Under the pieces are notes generated by a model that saw only the letters and a list, made by a program, of their open reading frames with translations, did not search any database and had not been told where the DNA came from. A program made the position numbers and the translations under genes. A stretch of DNA of 64,000 nt, from contig CM074806.1 of assembly GCA_037447605.1 (NCBI GenBank), positions 4,011,755 to 4,075,754 of the forward strand. The letters run 5' to 3'. This document shows, piece after piece, positions 1-12,500 of this stretch (within the stretch, counting starts at the first letter, position 1; each line of letters opens with the position of its first letter). Origin of the DNA: Zygnema circumcarinatum. Its lineage: Eukaryota > Streptophyta > Zygnematophyceae > Zygnematales > Zygnemataceae.

Positions 1-273
1 CTTCTCCATAATCACGAGAGCAAGATCAAACAAACTTGCCGAGAGATTTGACAGGGGAAATCTGCGAAGCCCAATTGAATGCCCTCCCATGGATTCCGCA
101 GTTGCAAGGGTATAGCATGGAGGGATGTGGGGTAGCATTAAAGAGGCACGGGCACATCACGGCATTGTAGAAAAACGACGCTTTTAGCGAACACGACTAT
201 CAACAAACCAATTCTTGGACACTGCTCAATGCTGAGAAAAGAAACCTTTAGTATGGCTGCCTGACAAAGTGGC
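1..273. other. 3' flank of the MIP3-type gene, nothing else seen
   Basis: This lies downstream of the stop codon of the minus-strand Sec1-family gene. It presumably holds its 3' UTR. I see no open reading frame with family resemblance and no repeat. Confidence 0.5.
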
Positions 274-3200
274 TCAATTGGGTGTTTGGGCAGTTGAAAA
301 TGTTGGGCCGCACGTTCCCAGAAGGGCATCATAGAGAGCATCGGGCGTGAGCAGGGTGGTCCCTCCCAGCAAGATCTCTGCATCAGCTCCTCCTGCCACT
401 GCAGCTTGAGCCTCCTTCACATCTTTGATCTGCGAAAGCAAAAGAAAGTCATGGCACATTGACTCAGTTTCACCTGCACATTCTGGAGGGAACAATTGAA
501 AAAACTTATGGAATGGACTATCATACAGCTCATGCAGAAAAGCTTTGCAATGCGCCATGGAACCATGCAATACGTAATTCTTAATTGCACGTGGATATCA
601 GAAGCATCCATTGGTCCCATTAAGATCCAAACAAAGACGAGTGAGCTATACACCACTTCTATCTCCTGAACCCCTCCAAACCAACTCTGATAATTGCGAA
701 GGTTGATGGTGGGAAAATCGCTCACCTCCACAGGGGCGATGCCTCCAACTACAAAAAATATGATCACACGATTATCCGCAGGCCGCACTTTCGACTGCAA
801 AGCTCCAACAAAGAATGCCACTAGTACCTCAGACAAATTGATGCATGAAAAGATGGATGATGTGATGTTTTTCTCCGAGGAGAAAATCGAAATAAGTTGG
901 ACTCTCACCTCTAAGAATCCGCATTTGTTCAAGCAGCCAGTCCCATTAAGCAGCACTTTTGCGAGCCCTCTTATTTCTCAACCAGCAAACAAGCTTACAC
1001 AAGTACCTTATATGATCAAGAGAAAACGGATGAGTGATACCACACAAGAAGCTTAGAGTTTCTCTCGATCTCGCAGTCGTGCAGTGCGCACTACAGTCCC
1101 GCAGTCTACATATACTATGGTCCAGAGTTGTGCGTGGGAGCGATGCAATCATTAGACAGCATAGGTCAACCCATACCCATTGCCTCACTTTCAATACTAA
1201 AGAAAGAAAATAGTAAATGTATGACATAGCTAAACGAGTACGATGCTTCAGATTCTCACCTGACTTAGCCCCAACCTCCCAAGACCTGTCTTGATGAAGC
1301 CGCCCACTCCGGACACAACATGTTCCAAACCAGGAACTTCTGCACGACTTAGTAACCGGGCAACCAATTGTTTCAATAGGGGACGATAGCTCCCCCGACT
1401 TTCTCTTTCGCCCAATTCCTCAGGCACACCTCCCATCGACCGTAATGCTAAGCCTGACCGTGCTGAAGCAAGACTGTGTAATCTTCCGAAAACATCGTTT
1501 AGGCGATCTCGAACTTCTAGTCGAATTGCAGTTATGGAGTATTCTTTCTCCTCCTCTTCGACATCTTCCCAACCGTCCCCTCGTTTTCTCTCACCTTCAA
1601 CATCCTCTAAAGCAACTTCCTCTGCCTCTTCATACTGTGAGCCCTGGTTGACACTGCCATTCTCTGTCTCATCCACTCCCCATCCATCTCCATCCTCCCA
1701 CTCCTCTCCTGGCCATCCTTCCCCTTCTCCATTGACCCTTGCCTCTATCTCCTTACCTTGCTCATGCCCAACACCTTCCAGATTATCCAACTTTCCAGAT
1801 TTCTCTACTTTCCCCCTCACATCCTTCATCTTGCTCGAGACACCGTCTCGAACACCATCCCAAACACTTTGCAACGACAACTCCAAGCCCTCTAAGAATC
1901 CTAAGTCATGAGTTAACGGATTTGATAAAATAGCCTCCAAAATTTCATCTTTCAGAGTATACTCTTCTGGCAAGAAGGGTTCCTCAGTCAACCCCGAATA
2001 TCTGTCTTGTCTTTCACCAGCTAAAGCATATCCTAACACAGACAGAAGAAGAATCTGCCTCAGGGTCACTGCGAACGCTTTCCTCTGCTGCATACCCCCA
2101 TCTTTAACCTGAGCAACTAGATCCATTAAGGTAAGTCCAGGAGATTGTCCCACTTCTCCTGCACTTGAAAGAAATATCTTTTCTATGCTTGCAAGAGCCT
2201 CTGCAGCCTGTCCCTCCGGCGAGTCCAAAATTTTCGCCATTACACATGCCAGTTGGACCAGCCCCACATGCTGGAAAGCGGAACGCGAGCTGCTAGTTAA
2301 CGATTGAACCAACCCCATTATTTCTGAGCTTGTCACACTGCCAAGTCTTGGCCTTGATGGGGCCTTCCCTTCCCTCACAAGAGCCTCCCGCAGCATCTTC
2401 CGCAGCAACTGTGCGCTTTCCCTCACTCGCATCCCCATTAAGTTTTCCAGCTGAGTCAAAGTGTTCTGATCAGTCGGATGGAATAGAGATCCGCCCATCA
2501 AAGACATGTGCCCATCACTAGTAGCTTCAGAATCTCTGTTTACTGCATTCCACTCAGCCAACTTCAATGGTTGCAAGGGAAACCCTCCAGGCACTTCCAC
2601 TCTCGGATCAACCGGCTGCCTCTGTATGGTATGCAGACGTAGCGACCCTGGCAAATGGGGAGGCTTTAATGGCTGACTGTGAGGGAGGCAGCTCAAAGCT
2701 CGATCAAAGTAAGTATCGTGGTGGCATGCGGGGGTAAGAAGGTCGAGGGAGCGGTCGATCACTACAAGCGAAGCATTGCATCGGACAGGGCCGGAGGTTT
2801 CATTCGGGTGGAGATTCACTATGAGACGGGCGGTAGCTCGGGCAGTTGGACCTAGACCAAAGACTTCAAGTTTAAGCCCAAGCTGCACCCAATGAAGCAT
2901 ACAAATTGTTGTGAGGAGCATCGTGAAGAAAGGAGGATGCGGACCAGTCTTTCACTACCACACCATTCCTACACTCTGTATTCTTCTAGACAACGACGGC
3001 ATTCATTCGTAGAGCCATCATTCATGAATCGAAACTACTGTACAAGCTATGTTACGTTGTGCTATGTTTAACTCGGAAAACTAATTTGAAAAAAGAACTG
3101 TGAACTGAAAACTTACCACTGCAGCCATATCAACTAGCCAATGAGCGGTCAGCATCAAGCCAGCTGGCAACTTCTCAGAGGCCATGTCAAGGATCGAGCC

Positions 3201-5513
3201 TGCAGCTGACGCACACGATGGAAGAGCGGGCCCCAATGAACCACCATTTGATAAAGGAGCCTCCGCCACTGTGCTACTCGCGGGAAACACAAAACTGATT
3301 GGAGTGAATACACAGTTAAGCAGTGGAAGATGGCGAACTCGAACGGACAAATGCGGCAGACCAGGAATAGCATAGCCACTTTCTGAAGGCCCCACCTCAG
3401 CACCAGTTCCATCTACTTGGGATGGACGGGGAAACTTATGCACATCATCTCTGTTCCAGCTAAACAACAAATCCGTAATCTGCTGTTTATGATGAGGTTG
3501 TGACGATGTATCTGCTGATTTAGAGATTTTCAGGTCTGGAGTTTCGTTATTCGCTGCAGAAGCATCGAGAAGGTCTTGAACGAGTAACTGCTCATAGTCG
3601 GCATAGGCTCCACTGCCGGCTGGAAGTGGCAAGGGCGTTCCTGGGTATGATTCATGGGCTTCCTGGATAGACAAAACTTGATAAGCAACAGTACTGAACG
3701 ACATGATAAATCAACAATCCTTTCATCGAACATTTAACATGAATTGTGAATGCTTTTAAGGCCATCATTATCCTCACCTCTGACAAAGCTGTAAAGATGC
3801 AGCAAGAGTGCACCGCACTATCGCGCAGATAGAGCAAGAGGCGCAGAATGTGTCGATGAACATCACTAAGAGCACGGGTGGTGACCACCACGACCTTCCC
3901 TAGCGAGCCTCCTTCAGCCGCTATTCCCTGCACTAATTACCAAAAAGAGAACCCCACAAATGCAACAATCCCATGTTCAATAAACCATCCTCTGGATAGC
4001 GGAAGCGAATTTGTCATCAAGCCGAAATAAGAGTAGCTTGACAGTTCAAACTGAAGATTCTGTATGAAAACTGAAAATATTTATCTGCCCGTGTGAAATT
4101 CTGAAGCAAGTTTGGGCCTCTTTCATACACATTCAGTGATTGCCAAATAAGGCTTTCACGAAAAATGATTACACTGATCCCATAAGGTTACCTCTTCATA
4201 TTGTTCGGCTGGCAAGGGTCAGAACCCAGCTTTCTTCATAGCCAAGAATTAGACAAAGCCTAGAAGTCAACGAAGGGCTTTCCCAATCAAATTCCTAAGC
4301 AATTTCAGAACATCCTTAAAAAAATTCTTACAATTTCTGCCAAGGCCAATAATGTTGGAAGAAAAACTACCAAATAAAGGAATTGCTCTTAAGCTCAACA
4401 ATACAATGATTTTGCGTTCTTGCAAGAGTGAAAGGCCAAATGATTCTGAATTCAATAGGCTGAGTAAAACATGAAATGAAGGAAAGGCCTATCGAATCCA
4501 AGTGAAGTCCATTCTTGTAAAACATTAGTCAGATGTTTATTGATCAAACTTTCAGACCTGAATCCTTCCCGCAAATGAGAAGTTCCCCCAACCAGGACAG
4601 TCCCCTGACACTTGATGATAAGCGGGATGTCCGGCTCCACCAAGGAAGTGGGACCCATTGAAACTTGACATTAGGAAATCAAGATGCATTCACCTTATCC
4701 CAAGGGGAGGCGTCTTCCAGGGAGCAGACCGCCCTGGCCCCCAAGGCATACAGGAAGGGAAGGCCAAGACTGCAATGTGCCACCTCGCCGGCTCCCATGT
4801 CGAGATACAGCAATGACCCATCAATCTCAGCAGCGACCTGCAGGCACAGAAATAGGATATTTGTATCTGTTTTTACCCTCTTACCCAGGAAACCGAAAGT
4901 TCCATCGCAAATCAATTTCGAAGCTTTGTAGTCAAGTACCTAGTGGACCTAGTGAACTTTTCAAAAGCGAAAAGGATATATCCTAACCGCAAAACATCAT
5001 GAAGCGAAATAGTTAATCAGATGCGAATGACCTTCAGGCCATCATCCAGAAAGATTTAGTGTACAGCGTCTGACTACCTAAAGTGTGAGACGAAATGTGG
5101 TTATCCATTGCACAAGAATAACTAACTTAATGAACTGTCTTCCTATGGATGGTGTCCTTAACCAAGTAAGCTTGCTTATAGTTCGACACCGTGAGTTTGA
5201 GAAACAAAATGCTTCCCAAGACATCCCGATATGATTGTCAGTTAACCAAATAACTTATTTAGCTATGACCTATTCAGCAATCACAAATTGATGACGAGTG
5301 CTCGCTCGCTTATCCTCGATTATAAATAAAGCCAAAGCACATCTACTTCTAGTAATATTTTGCTCTGTAATCTTTTTGCTGTCGTTAATATTCTTATGAT
5401 GAAGTCCGTGTTAGCTAAAGCACCCGAAAACTCACGTCACGTAAGTTCAGACCACTTACTTCTGGATTAGTGAAAGTGCGCTTCACTTCCTCTCGAAGAT
5501 CGATAGACTCCAT
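274..5513 (-). CDS. MIP3: MIP3/SCFD2-type Sec1 family protein, 8 exons
   Basis: Predicted Sec1/Munc18-family protein of the SCFD2/MIP3 branch. In plants MIP3 works with the MAIGO2/Dsl1-type tethering complex in Golgi-to-ER traffic (family knowledge). Exons in transcript order: 5460-5513, 4694-4837, 4558-4662, 3778-3927, 3117-3662, 1260-2882, 726-794 and 274-429. All have GT-AG ends and phase-0 junctions, giving about 948 residues. Recognisable signatures are DGSLLYLDMG near the N-terminus, SLVVIDRSLDLLTPACHHDT in the large exon, and VIIFFVVGGIAPVE then ILLGGTTLLTPDALYDALLG at the C-terminus. The start MESIDLREEVK is the first ATG of a 54-nt exon that joins in phase. The large exon carries a Gly/Glu/Trp-rich acidic insertion (about 1530-1760) that makes the protein longer than the 684-residue human SCFD2. 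A possible extra exon near 909-955 was rejected on phase. The gene is divergent from the HRQ1-type helicase. Confidence 0.88.
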
Positions 5514-6533
5514 GCCCCGTCTCTCGCGAAAATGGATACTGATACAACTTAAGGGGCCAAAACGAAACTCTGCTTTGTAAAATAACGAGTCCTGACGATG
5601 CCTGTACGCATTACTCGAAGCGCCCTGATTTCCTCCCGCTCTCTACTCTCCTCCTCCATCCTCCATGCTTACCTCCTTCCCTGTCTCTTTATCACACACC
5701 ACTCCGCGCTTGCGCCAAAATGCGCAGCCCTGCAAGACTCCAGAGTCTTCAGAATGCTCTAAATACTTACTTCTCTTTCTCATTTTCCTTCAAGCCGCTG
5801 CGTCTTCCACTCCTCCACACGCCCCTCCTGAACCAGAACAGCTCTCAGAGCGACCTGGACCTGGACCTGCTGGCTCAAGGTCATGTGGATCGAAAAATAG
5901 TCAGGATCAACAAATAGATCAACCTTTACCCAAATCGCCAAGGGCCCTTTCTACAATTCGAGCAGTTTCAAAAAACATCCAATTAAAATATGTCACGTGT
6001 ACACATCTCACACGTGGCGAATTTCTATTGGGGAATGCTCGAGAAGGTCAAAGATTAACTTAAGTCAATGAGGCGCCGGATCAAAGAGCCGTTGCGCCCG
6101 CGGACTGAATCGACCGGCCAGTAGATCAACTGTGGATCAACTGCCTCCCTGCGGAATCTAGCCGTCCAGTAAAAACTGAGTCCACCAGTTGATCGTGTGA
6201 CCAGAAAAAAGCTTGTGCTTTTGAGAGCAGGCCTGGTTCTGAAAGCCGGATGAAAACTGCAGGATGCGATTTTATGCATTTTCTGCATCACAAGAAAATA
6301 GTGTCCTTCTCCTGCACTTCCGGATGCTGTAGAGGTCTGATTGCCACGTTCATCAGGAAGCGGCTGGAGCATTCTGTTTGCTTTTGTTTGAATAACATCG
6401 GACATGGAAAGTACCAGCAGCAGACTCATAGACGCAGAAAGCTGCTAGATGATTGTATTGTATTGTATTGAGTCATATTCGCAATATTTGTGGAATTTGT
6501 GGAGCTGGAATTCCTTCGGCGCTCTCCTAGCAA
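5514..6533. promoter_or_regulatory. Divergent intergenic region between the MIP3-type and HRQ1-type genes
   Basis: This 1-kb region lies between two divergently oriented start codons and must hold both promoters. Near 5993-6015 there are two ACGTG elements about 15 bp apart (TCACGTGTAC and ACACGTGGC), which resemble plant G-box/ABRE sites. Pyrimidine-rich stretches occur near 5637-5700. Open frames within it have no family resemblance and are judged non-coding. Confidence 0.55.
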
Positions 6534-9500
6534 ATGGCAACGCCCGGGGACGACCTTTTGACTACTTCGCAAAATTCGTTTGCTACATTCTCCTCGGACT
6601 GTAAATCTTGTAATTCATTTTGCTAAGCTCACATAAACCTCAACTTTCTTCAAAGCTCCAATGCAAAAAAAACTGAAACAGTCTTCCGCCTTATCGAGCA
6701 ATGACGACACTTTGCCTACAGCCGTTGACGAAATTTACAGTAATACCAATGAGGATAAAAATGTTAAAAAGGAGTATGCTACTGAAGCAGCGCTACGGCA
6801 TCTTCGCCGTGCAGCCTCCAAAGGACAGATTATCTATTCACAGTGTATTCCAAAAAGGTGCATTGTAGCTCCAAACCATCGTAACATTCATTGCTTCATA
6901 GTTGTATGAGGGAATGTTCAAATTTCATGAACAGTAGAACTCTCCATTCCAGCAGTTTCACGTTTGATTAGCGTGAATTGAAACTATGGAAATTATGAAT
7001 ACTACTCACTGATGTCTCGCTTGTTATCAGGCTGATGTGTGGACTCCAGTCTCGTTGGACATGTTAATGTCAATTTATTTGAAACTGCTTAAACTTTTTC
7101 TTTCCAACTCAGCTGTGACACCTCTGGAATCTCGCCAATGCAGGCCTGCTCAATATGCCAAATCTACATACATTCCACAGAAATTGACCAGATTACTTAA
7201 ACGGCAGTAAGTTGTCTTACTTTCTTCTTCCGTCTTAAACAGTAGTTTTTGCCATTCGTGGCAGACTGATGCAGAGAAGAGTTTTCTTATATCCTTGTGG
7301 CTGCAGTTACATGACTCCAAAGATTTCATGGCCTGTAAACATCATGTGGTCACAATTACACAAGCACATGAACGTTTGAAGGGGGACAATGTCCAGCGCT
7401 CCACAAACTCCTTTAATTCTTCTGTTTATACGTGCAGAGGCATTGTAAAATTGTATTCGCATCAAGTGGCAGCAGTAGATCAGGTCTTGGAAGGCTCTAG
7501 CATTGTAGCCGCAACGCCTACTGCATCGGGCAAATCGTTGATGTATACAGTGCCAGTAAATTAATCCCGCCCACCGTTTTTTCATTTTTTTTTTTTTTCA
7601 ACAGTCGTATCTTGCTGCTCTAAAGAAACGGAGAATACGACATTCTTGGAAGCATGTTTAGGACTGTGAATATTTATGTTTCGGTCACTGTCCTCTAGTT
7701 AAAAAAATATGTTTTTTTTTTTCTCTGTAAGTGCGTGCACGTTTAATCATTTGTTATTATTTCTTTAAGTATGACGGATGACATTTTAATCACTATCCGG
7801 ATGATTTCGTAATTTGTAAGTTGGATAAAAGATGGAAATTCATCATTGTTACGGAAACTGAACGTATGGCTAATTTGAGCATATTGCGACATTCCAGGTC
7901 TTGGAGGCATTAATGAGCAATCCCAAGTCAAGAGCTTTGTTTATTTTTCCACTGAAGGTATGTGCAGTCGGTATTAGGAACTATTGAAATTTACAATGAG
8001 TGCTCTTAAAAACTCATCTGTGATGCCATCACTGTGTTCACCATGAACTCCTCACTTTAGTATGATACATAGAGGTCAGCCAGTCAATAAGGTGACGGAG
8101 CATGGAGCCTTCACGACAACTCGGACTATGTATATGAAGTTAGCAAGAATCAACCCCAGATCAGCATACAATCAACGTTCCATGCTGTTTAATCAATTCA
8201 TGACACACTTTTGCCCATTTTGCTGTAAAATAGACATGACAGACTTTTCTAAGAAGCTTTGTGGAGGATCATTGGCTCTGCAGGCACTTGCTCAAGATCA
8301 GCTAAAGAGTTTGCGTATGTTCTTGCCCTTATCCAAAAAATCGAGTGATTAATTTCTTCACTGAGGCCAGCGGGGGAAGAACGAAAGACTGCTGTATGGT
8401 GGTTAGCAGTAATCTTGCTGAGGTGGTTCACAGTTTCTAAAATTCATCTATTCAAATGATGCATTGTGACAGGCAACTTTCTGAGCCCCATTCGGAAGAC
8501 CGAGCAATGCTACTGGTGAGTTGCCCCACTTTGCACCTTTGGCGCATTTCTCGGTAAAAGCCTCTACTTTAAGCCTTCCTTTGAGCTGCCATCTATAGTT
8601 CAGGCCCGAAAGCGGTCAATTGGAGTCTGCAGCTAATATTCATTCGGCTTTGTCGTTTTTGCTCCTCTCATTGATCTGCGAGTAACTATGTCTTTTGTGG
8701 AACTGTCTGCTGTCGGTTAAACTGAAAATGGAATCTTGTTGTTTAGTGGATTCTTGAAATGACTTCGCTGAAAGTTTTTCTGCTTCAGCTACGACGGTGA
8801 TACAGCAGTAGAAGATCGAGCGCACATACGCAAGCATGCCCATATTCTTATAACCAATCCAGATATGCTTCATCAAGGCATCCTCCCCAATCATAAGGTG
8901 GGAATGCGTTACATCGTCAGGATTTCAGGCAGCTGCCAAAGATTATCTGCAAACGTTTTGTAAATGGCATGCCATTGTCTATTACCTTTTCAAGTGTATG
9001 TGTTTCCCTGAGGGACTCGCATTCGCAGAGCTAAACATGTGTCAAGTTGACTGCATTTGTGTTTCCGAATGCAATAGCAGTTGCATCTTCTCAATCTCAT
9101 TAGGTCTCAATCAAGTATCTATGTCTAAGAATGCCTCTCTCAGTCTCTTTCTTTCCACTTCTTGCAGCAATGGTCACAGTTTTTCTCAAATCTGAACTTC
9201 GTGGTACTTGACGAAGCGCACGTGTACAGAGGCATTTTCGGAAGCCATGTTGTAAGCACTCTCATTTGACAACCTCCTCGGTATTTAAGGTTTTGTGTCT
9301 TGCATGCTGTCCTTTCAAGAAGAAGAAAAAAAAAAAAAGGGAGAGAATTATTGTTTACCTCACTTAAAATACACAACCCATGCATGGTACTGGCAGGGGT
9401 GCATTTTACGCCGCTTGATGAGGATTGCACGTCACTATAAAGCTGAGCCCATGTTCATATCCTGCTCGGCAACAATCGCAAATCCGCAGGTTGGCTTTCA

Positions 9501-12500
9501 TAATCCATATCTGTGTTGATCTTTGTTGACAACTCTTAATAATGTAAGTTTGGGCAGGAATTTATAATCTGATATCAAACTCATTTGCAGTGTTAACTCC
9601 TTCCTTCGAATGCTTTAGCAATCCTTTCACTCAGTTTTTTAACTGAGCTGGCTCTACCATACAGTGCTGCTTTCGGCCACTTTTCATAAAGTTGGAGGGT
9701 CATGTTGAAGTACTAGTTTACAGTATGGTTTTCTGATTCTCGTAAACATGAACCTATCGATCACAATTTCTGAAGGCTGGCTTTAAGCCTCCGAATGCTG
9801 ATCCTGTTTTCTCCAATTGATGGCCTTGGCAGGAGCATGTTATGCAGCTGACTTCAACAAATGTAGAAGTGGTTAGAGGGAGCGGGGCCCCTTCAGGCGA
9901 AAAGCATATAATATGCTGGCAACCTCCGGAACTCGACAGCAAGAATGTCCGTGGGGATGCCACACGCAAGAGTCCATATCAAGAGGCAGCCGACATTGTG
10001 GTAATCTCCTCATTTTCGTTATCAGTGCACAGTATGGAAAACAGAATGATTCTATCTACGTGTAAAGAATAAGCCGATTACCTTCACCCACTGCAGCTCT
10101 CATCGTTTGAAAGATGTGTGAATGCAGGTCGAGCTGATGACTGCAGGAGTCCAGACACTATGCTTTGTGGAGGCCCGCAAGCTCACTGAAATACTTACTT
10201 CCATTATCCACGATAAGCTAAAAAAGAAGGTTCGTAGACTTCACATCACTAGCTGCTTCCTGCTCTCACTCCAAATGACACTTGTTGCGGATAATGCGGC
10301 AGCCCCTCAAGAGTTCATGAATTACAAGCTCTTTGGTGTGTGCAGAACCTCAATCACTTGGTGGACAAAGTCGATAGTTACAGAGCTGGATATAACTCCA
10401 TGGAACGGCGCAAGCTTGAAATGGTGAGAGGAATTCCCACAGTCAAATTTCGATTGCTTTATTCTTGTAACTTTTTGTGGCACAAAAACACAAATGTTGA
10501 CTAGACATTTTGGCCAGTTTATCGATTTTCAAGCATGAGGCATCTGGATTTTAGGCAAGTTTGAACGTGCGAGGCCTAGGTATTGTTGATGGGGAAGTCT
10601 GCGTTAGCTTAAGGCTTCTTTGCGAAAAAATCTGTTATCTCCAGTTTACACACGCACAAGTTATCCTTGCATGTGTATGTAAGTAGGCTATGGAGATAAA
10701 GTTGTCACAGCCTGCATTCACATGCTGAACTTCCCGTTGATGTTGTACATTCTTACTCTACATTTCATGTCCTTTCAGGACCTTCGATCTGGTGCCCTTC
10801 AGGCTCTTATCACTACCAATGCATTGGAGTTGGGAATTGATGTGAGCAAAACTTCCCTGGAGCTTGTCTCAGTGTCAGCTTGCCATACCAAGTCAGTTAC
10901 TTATGCATGATGTATATGCTACTTGTTTGGGCAGGAATTGAGATGAACAAGGTACACCAAATGAAAAATTAAGGTACACCAAATGAAAAATTAAGTGATT
11001 GTAATGAGTGGACCCTTATGCTGTTTTTTTACGACAGGTTGGTGCGCTTGATGCAACAGTGCATGTGGGGGTTCCGTCCTCAGTTTCCAGCCTGTGGCAG
11101 CAGGTAAGTTCTGCAACGGTTTTGCCACTTACGCTTGTTCGTTCGTCAGCCAACATTCACCACACCTCTTCATGAAAGCATTTAGACTATTAATGCCACG
11201 TCCATGCCCTTCATGCCCTTCAGTTCACTCCATGCTTTATCGAATTTCAACTTCTTCTTGCGGACCACTTTATGTCTGGTGTATCGTTGTTGTTGTCAAA
11301 ATTGCATCTGATTGATTGAACTGCATCGATTTGACATAGGAACCGAAGACAGGCTGATCGAATGCTGGTTTGAGTAGGCATGATTGCTTTGATAACCCTA
11401 GTTTCAGCCAACTACAGATTGGACGATCCGGGCGTCGACAGCTCCCAAGCTTGGCTGTGATAGTGGCCATGGAGCGTCCACTTGACCAGTTCTACATGCA
11501 CTTCCCAGAAAAGGTATGCTACTCTCTTTGTCAGCTTCTGAATCTTCGATGGTCACGGTAGAGACTATTGGATATTTGGACCTGCGTACTAGTAACCTCC
11601 TTACTCGTAAATTAATAGTGTTTGATTCAACAGTACACTATTCCTTAAATTTTGACGTGACATTTTCAGCTTAGATCTGTTTTCAGGCCTCGTTGCACTT
11701 CACGAGCCTCTAGAGGACATGAAGGGTGCTGGCAGAGTACTTCAGCAGTTTTTTCTTCCGAACAACTTGGCACATCAAAACTATTGCTCTAATCATGTTG
11801 TGAACAAACTTTCCGGTCACCAGTGTGTCCATCACCGCCAGTTCCATGCTTATGCTAGGAAGGCGGAACCTGTCTCACATCTTCGAGATGTCCAATGCAG
11901 CTTTTTGAAAAAGAGGCTGAAAGTGCATATATCCACCCAGCAAACCCGTATCTACTCCGTCTGCATCTGCCATGTGCTGCACGAGAGCTTCCACTCACAG
12001 GTGATCTTGGCATTCAGCTCTTTTTTCTTCTTTCTAAATCTGCAGTTTGTCTAACTGAGCCTGGGCATGTTTGGGCACATATAAATGTGTTCTGAACCAA
12101 TGAAATGGATGTTGCTTCTGATTGTAAGTGCAGAAGCCGATGGAGACCTATTTGGAGGAGCCGCATTTGAGGCTGTAAGAGATGAGCTGGCAGAGGAAGC
12201 CGCACTGATTTATGAACAAGGGCCAAAAGGAGATCAGTATCGGTATCGATGGGCGGACTCACCGGCTGTTTCAGTACCCATTCGTGGGACCAGCCGAAAC
12301 CCATTCTTGGTATGAGTCTCCTTCTTATTGTTTAAAGGTGGAGAGTTGAACGTAGTCGTTTTCTATCTGAGCTCAAGCTAGAAGTAGATAATATGCACTA
12401 ACAAGCAGTAGTCTTTTTTGGTATGCAGCTGGCAATGTCCTTCTTTTATTGCTTGTGAATAATGTCTTATAGCCATTGTTTCCTGTCCTCTTCCACGTTA

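Noticed and set aside
417-956. A possible extra exon of the MIP3-type gene at about 909-955
   Set aside because: It cannot be joined in phase between 1260-2882 and 726-794, while those two join directly in phase 0 and fit the family alignment.
5665-6063. A 132-codon plus-strand frame upstream of HRQ1
   Set aside because: No family resemblance, and the helicase start at 6534 joins in phase to the next exon without it.
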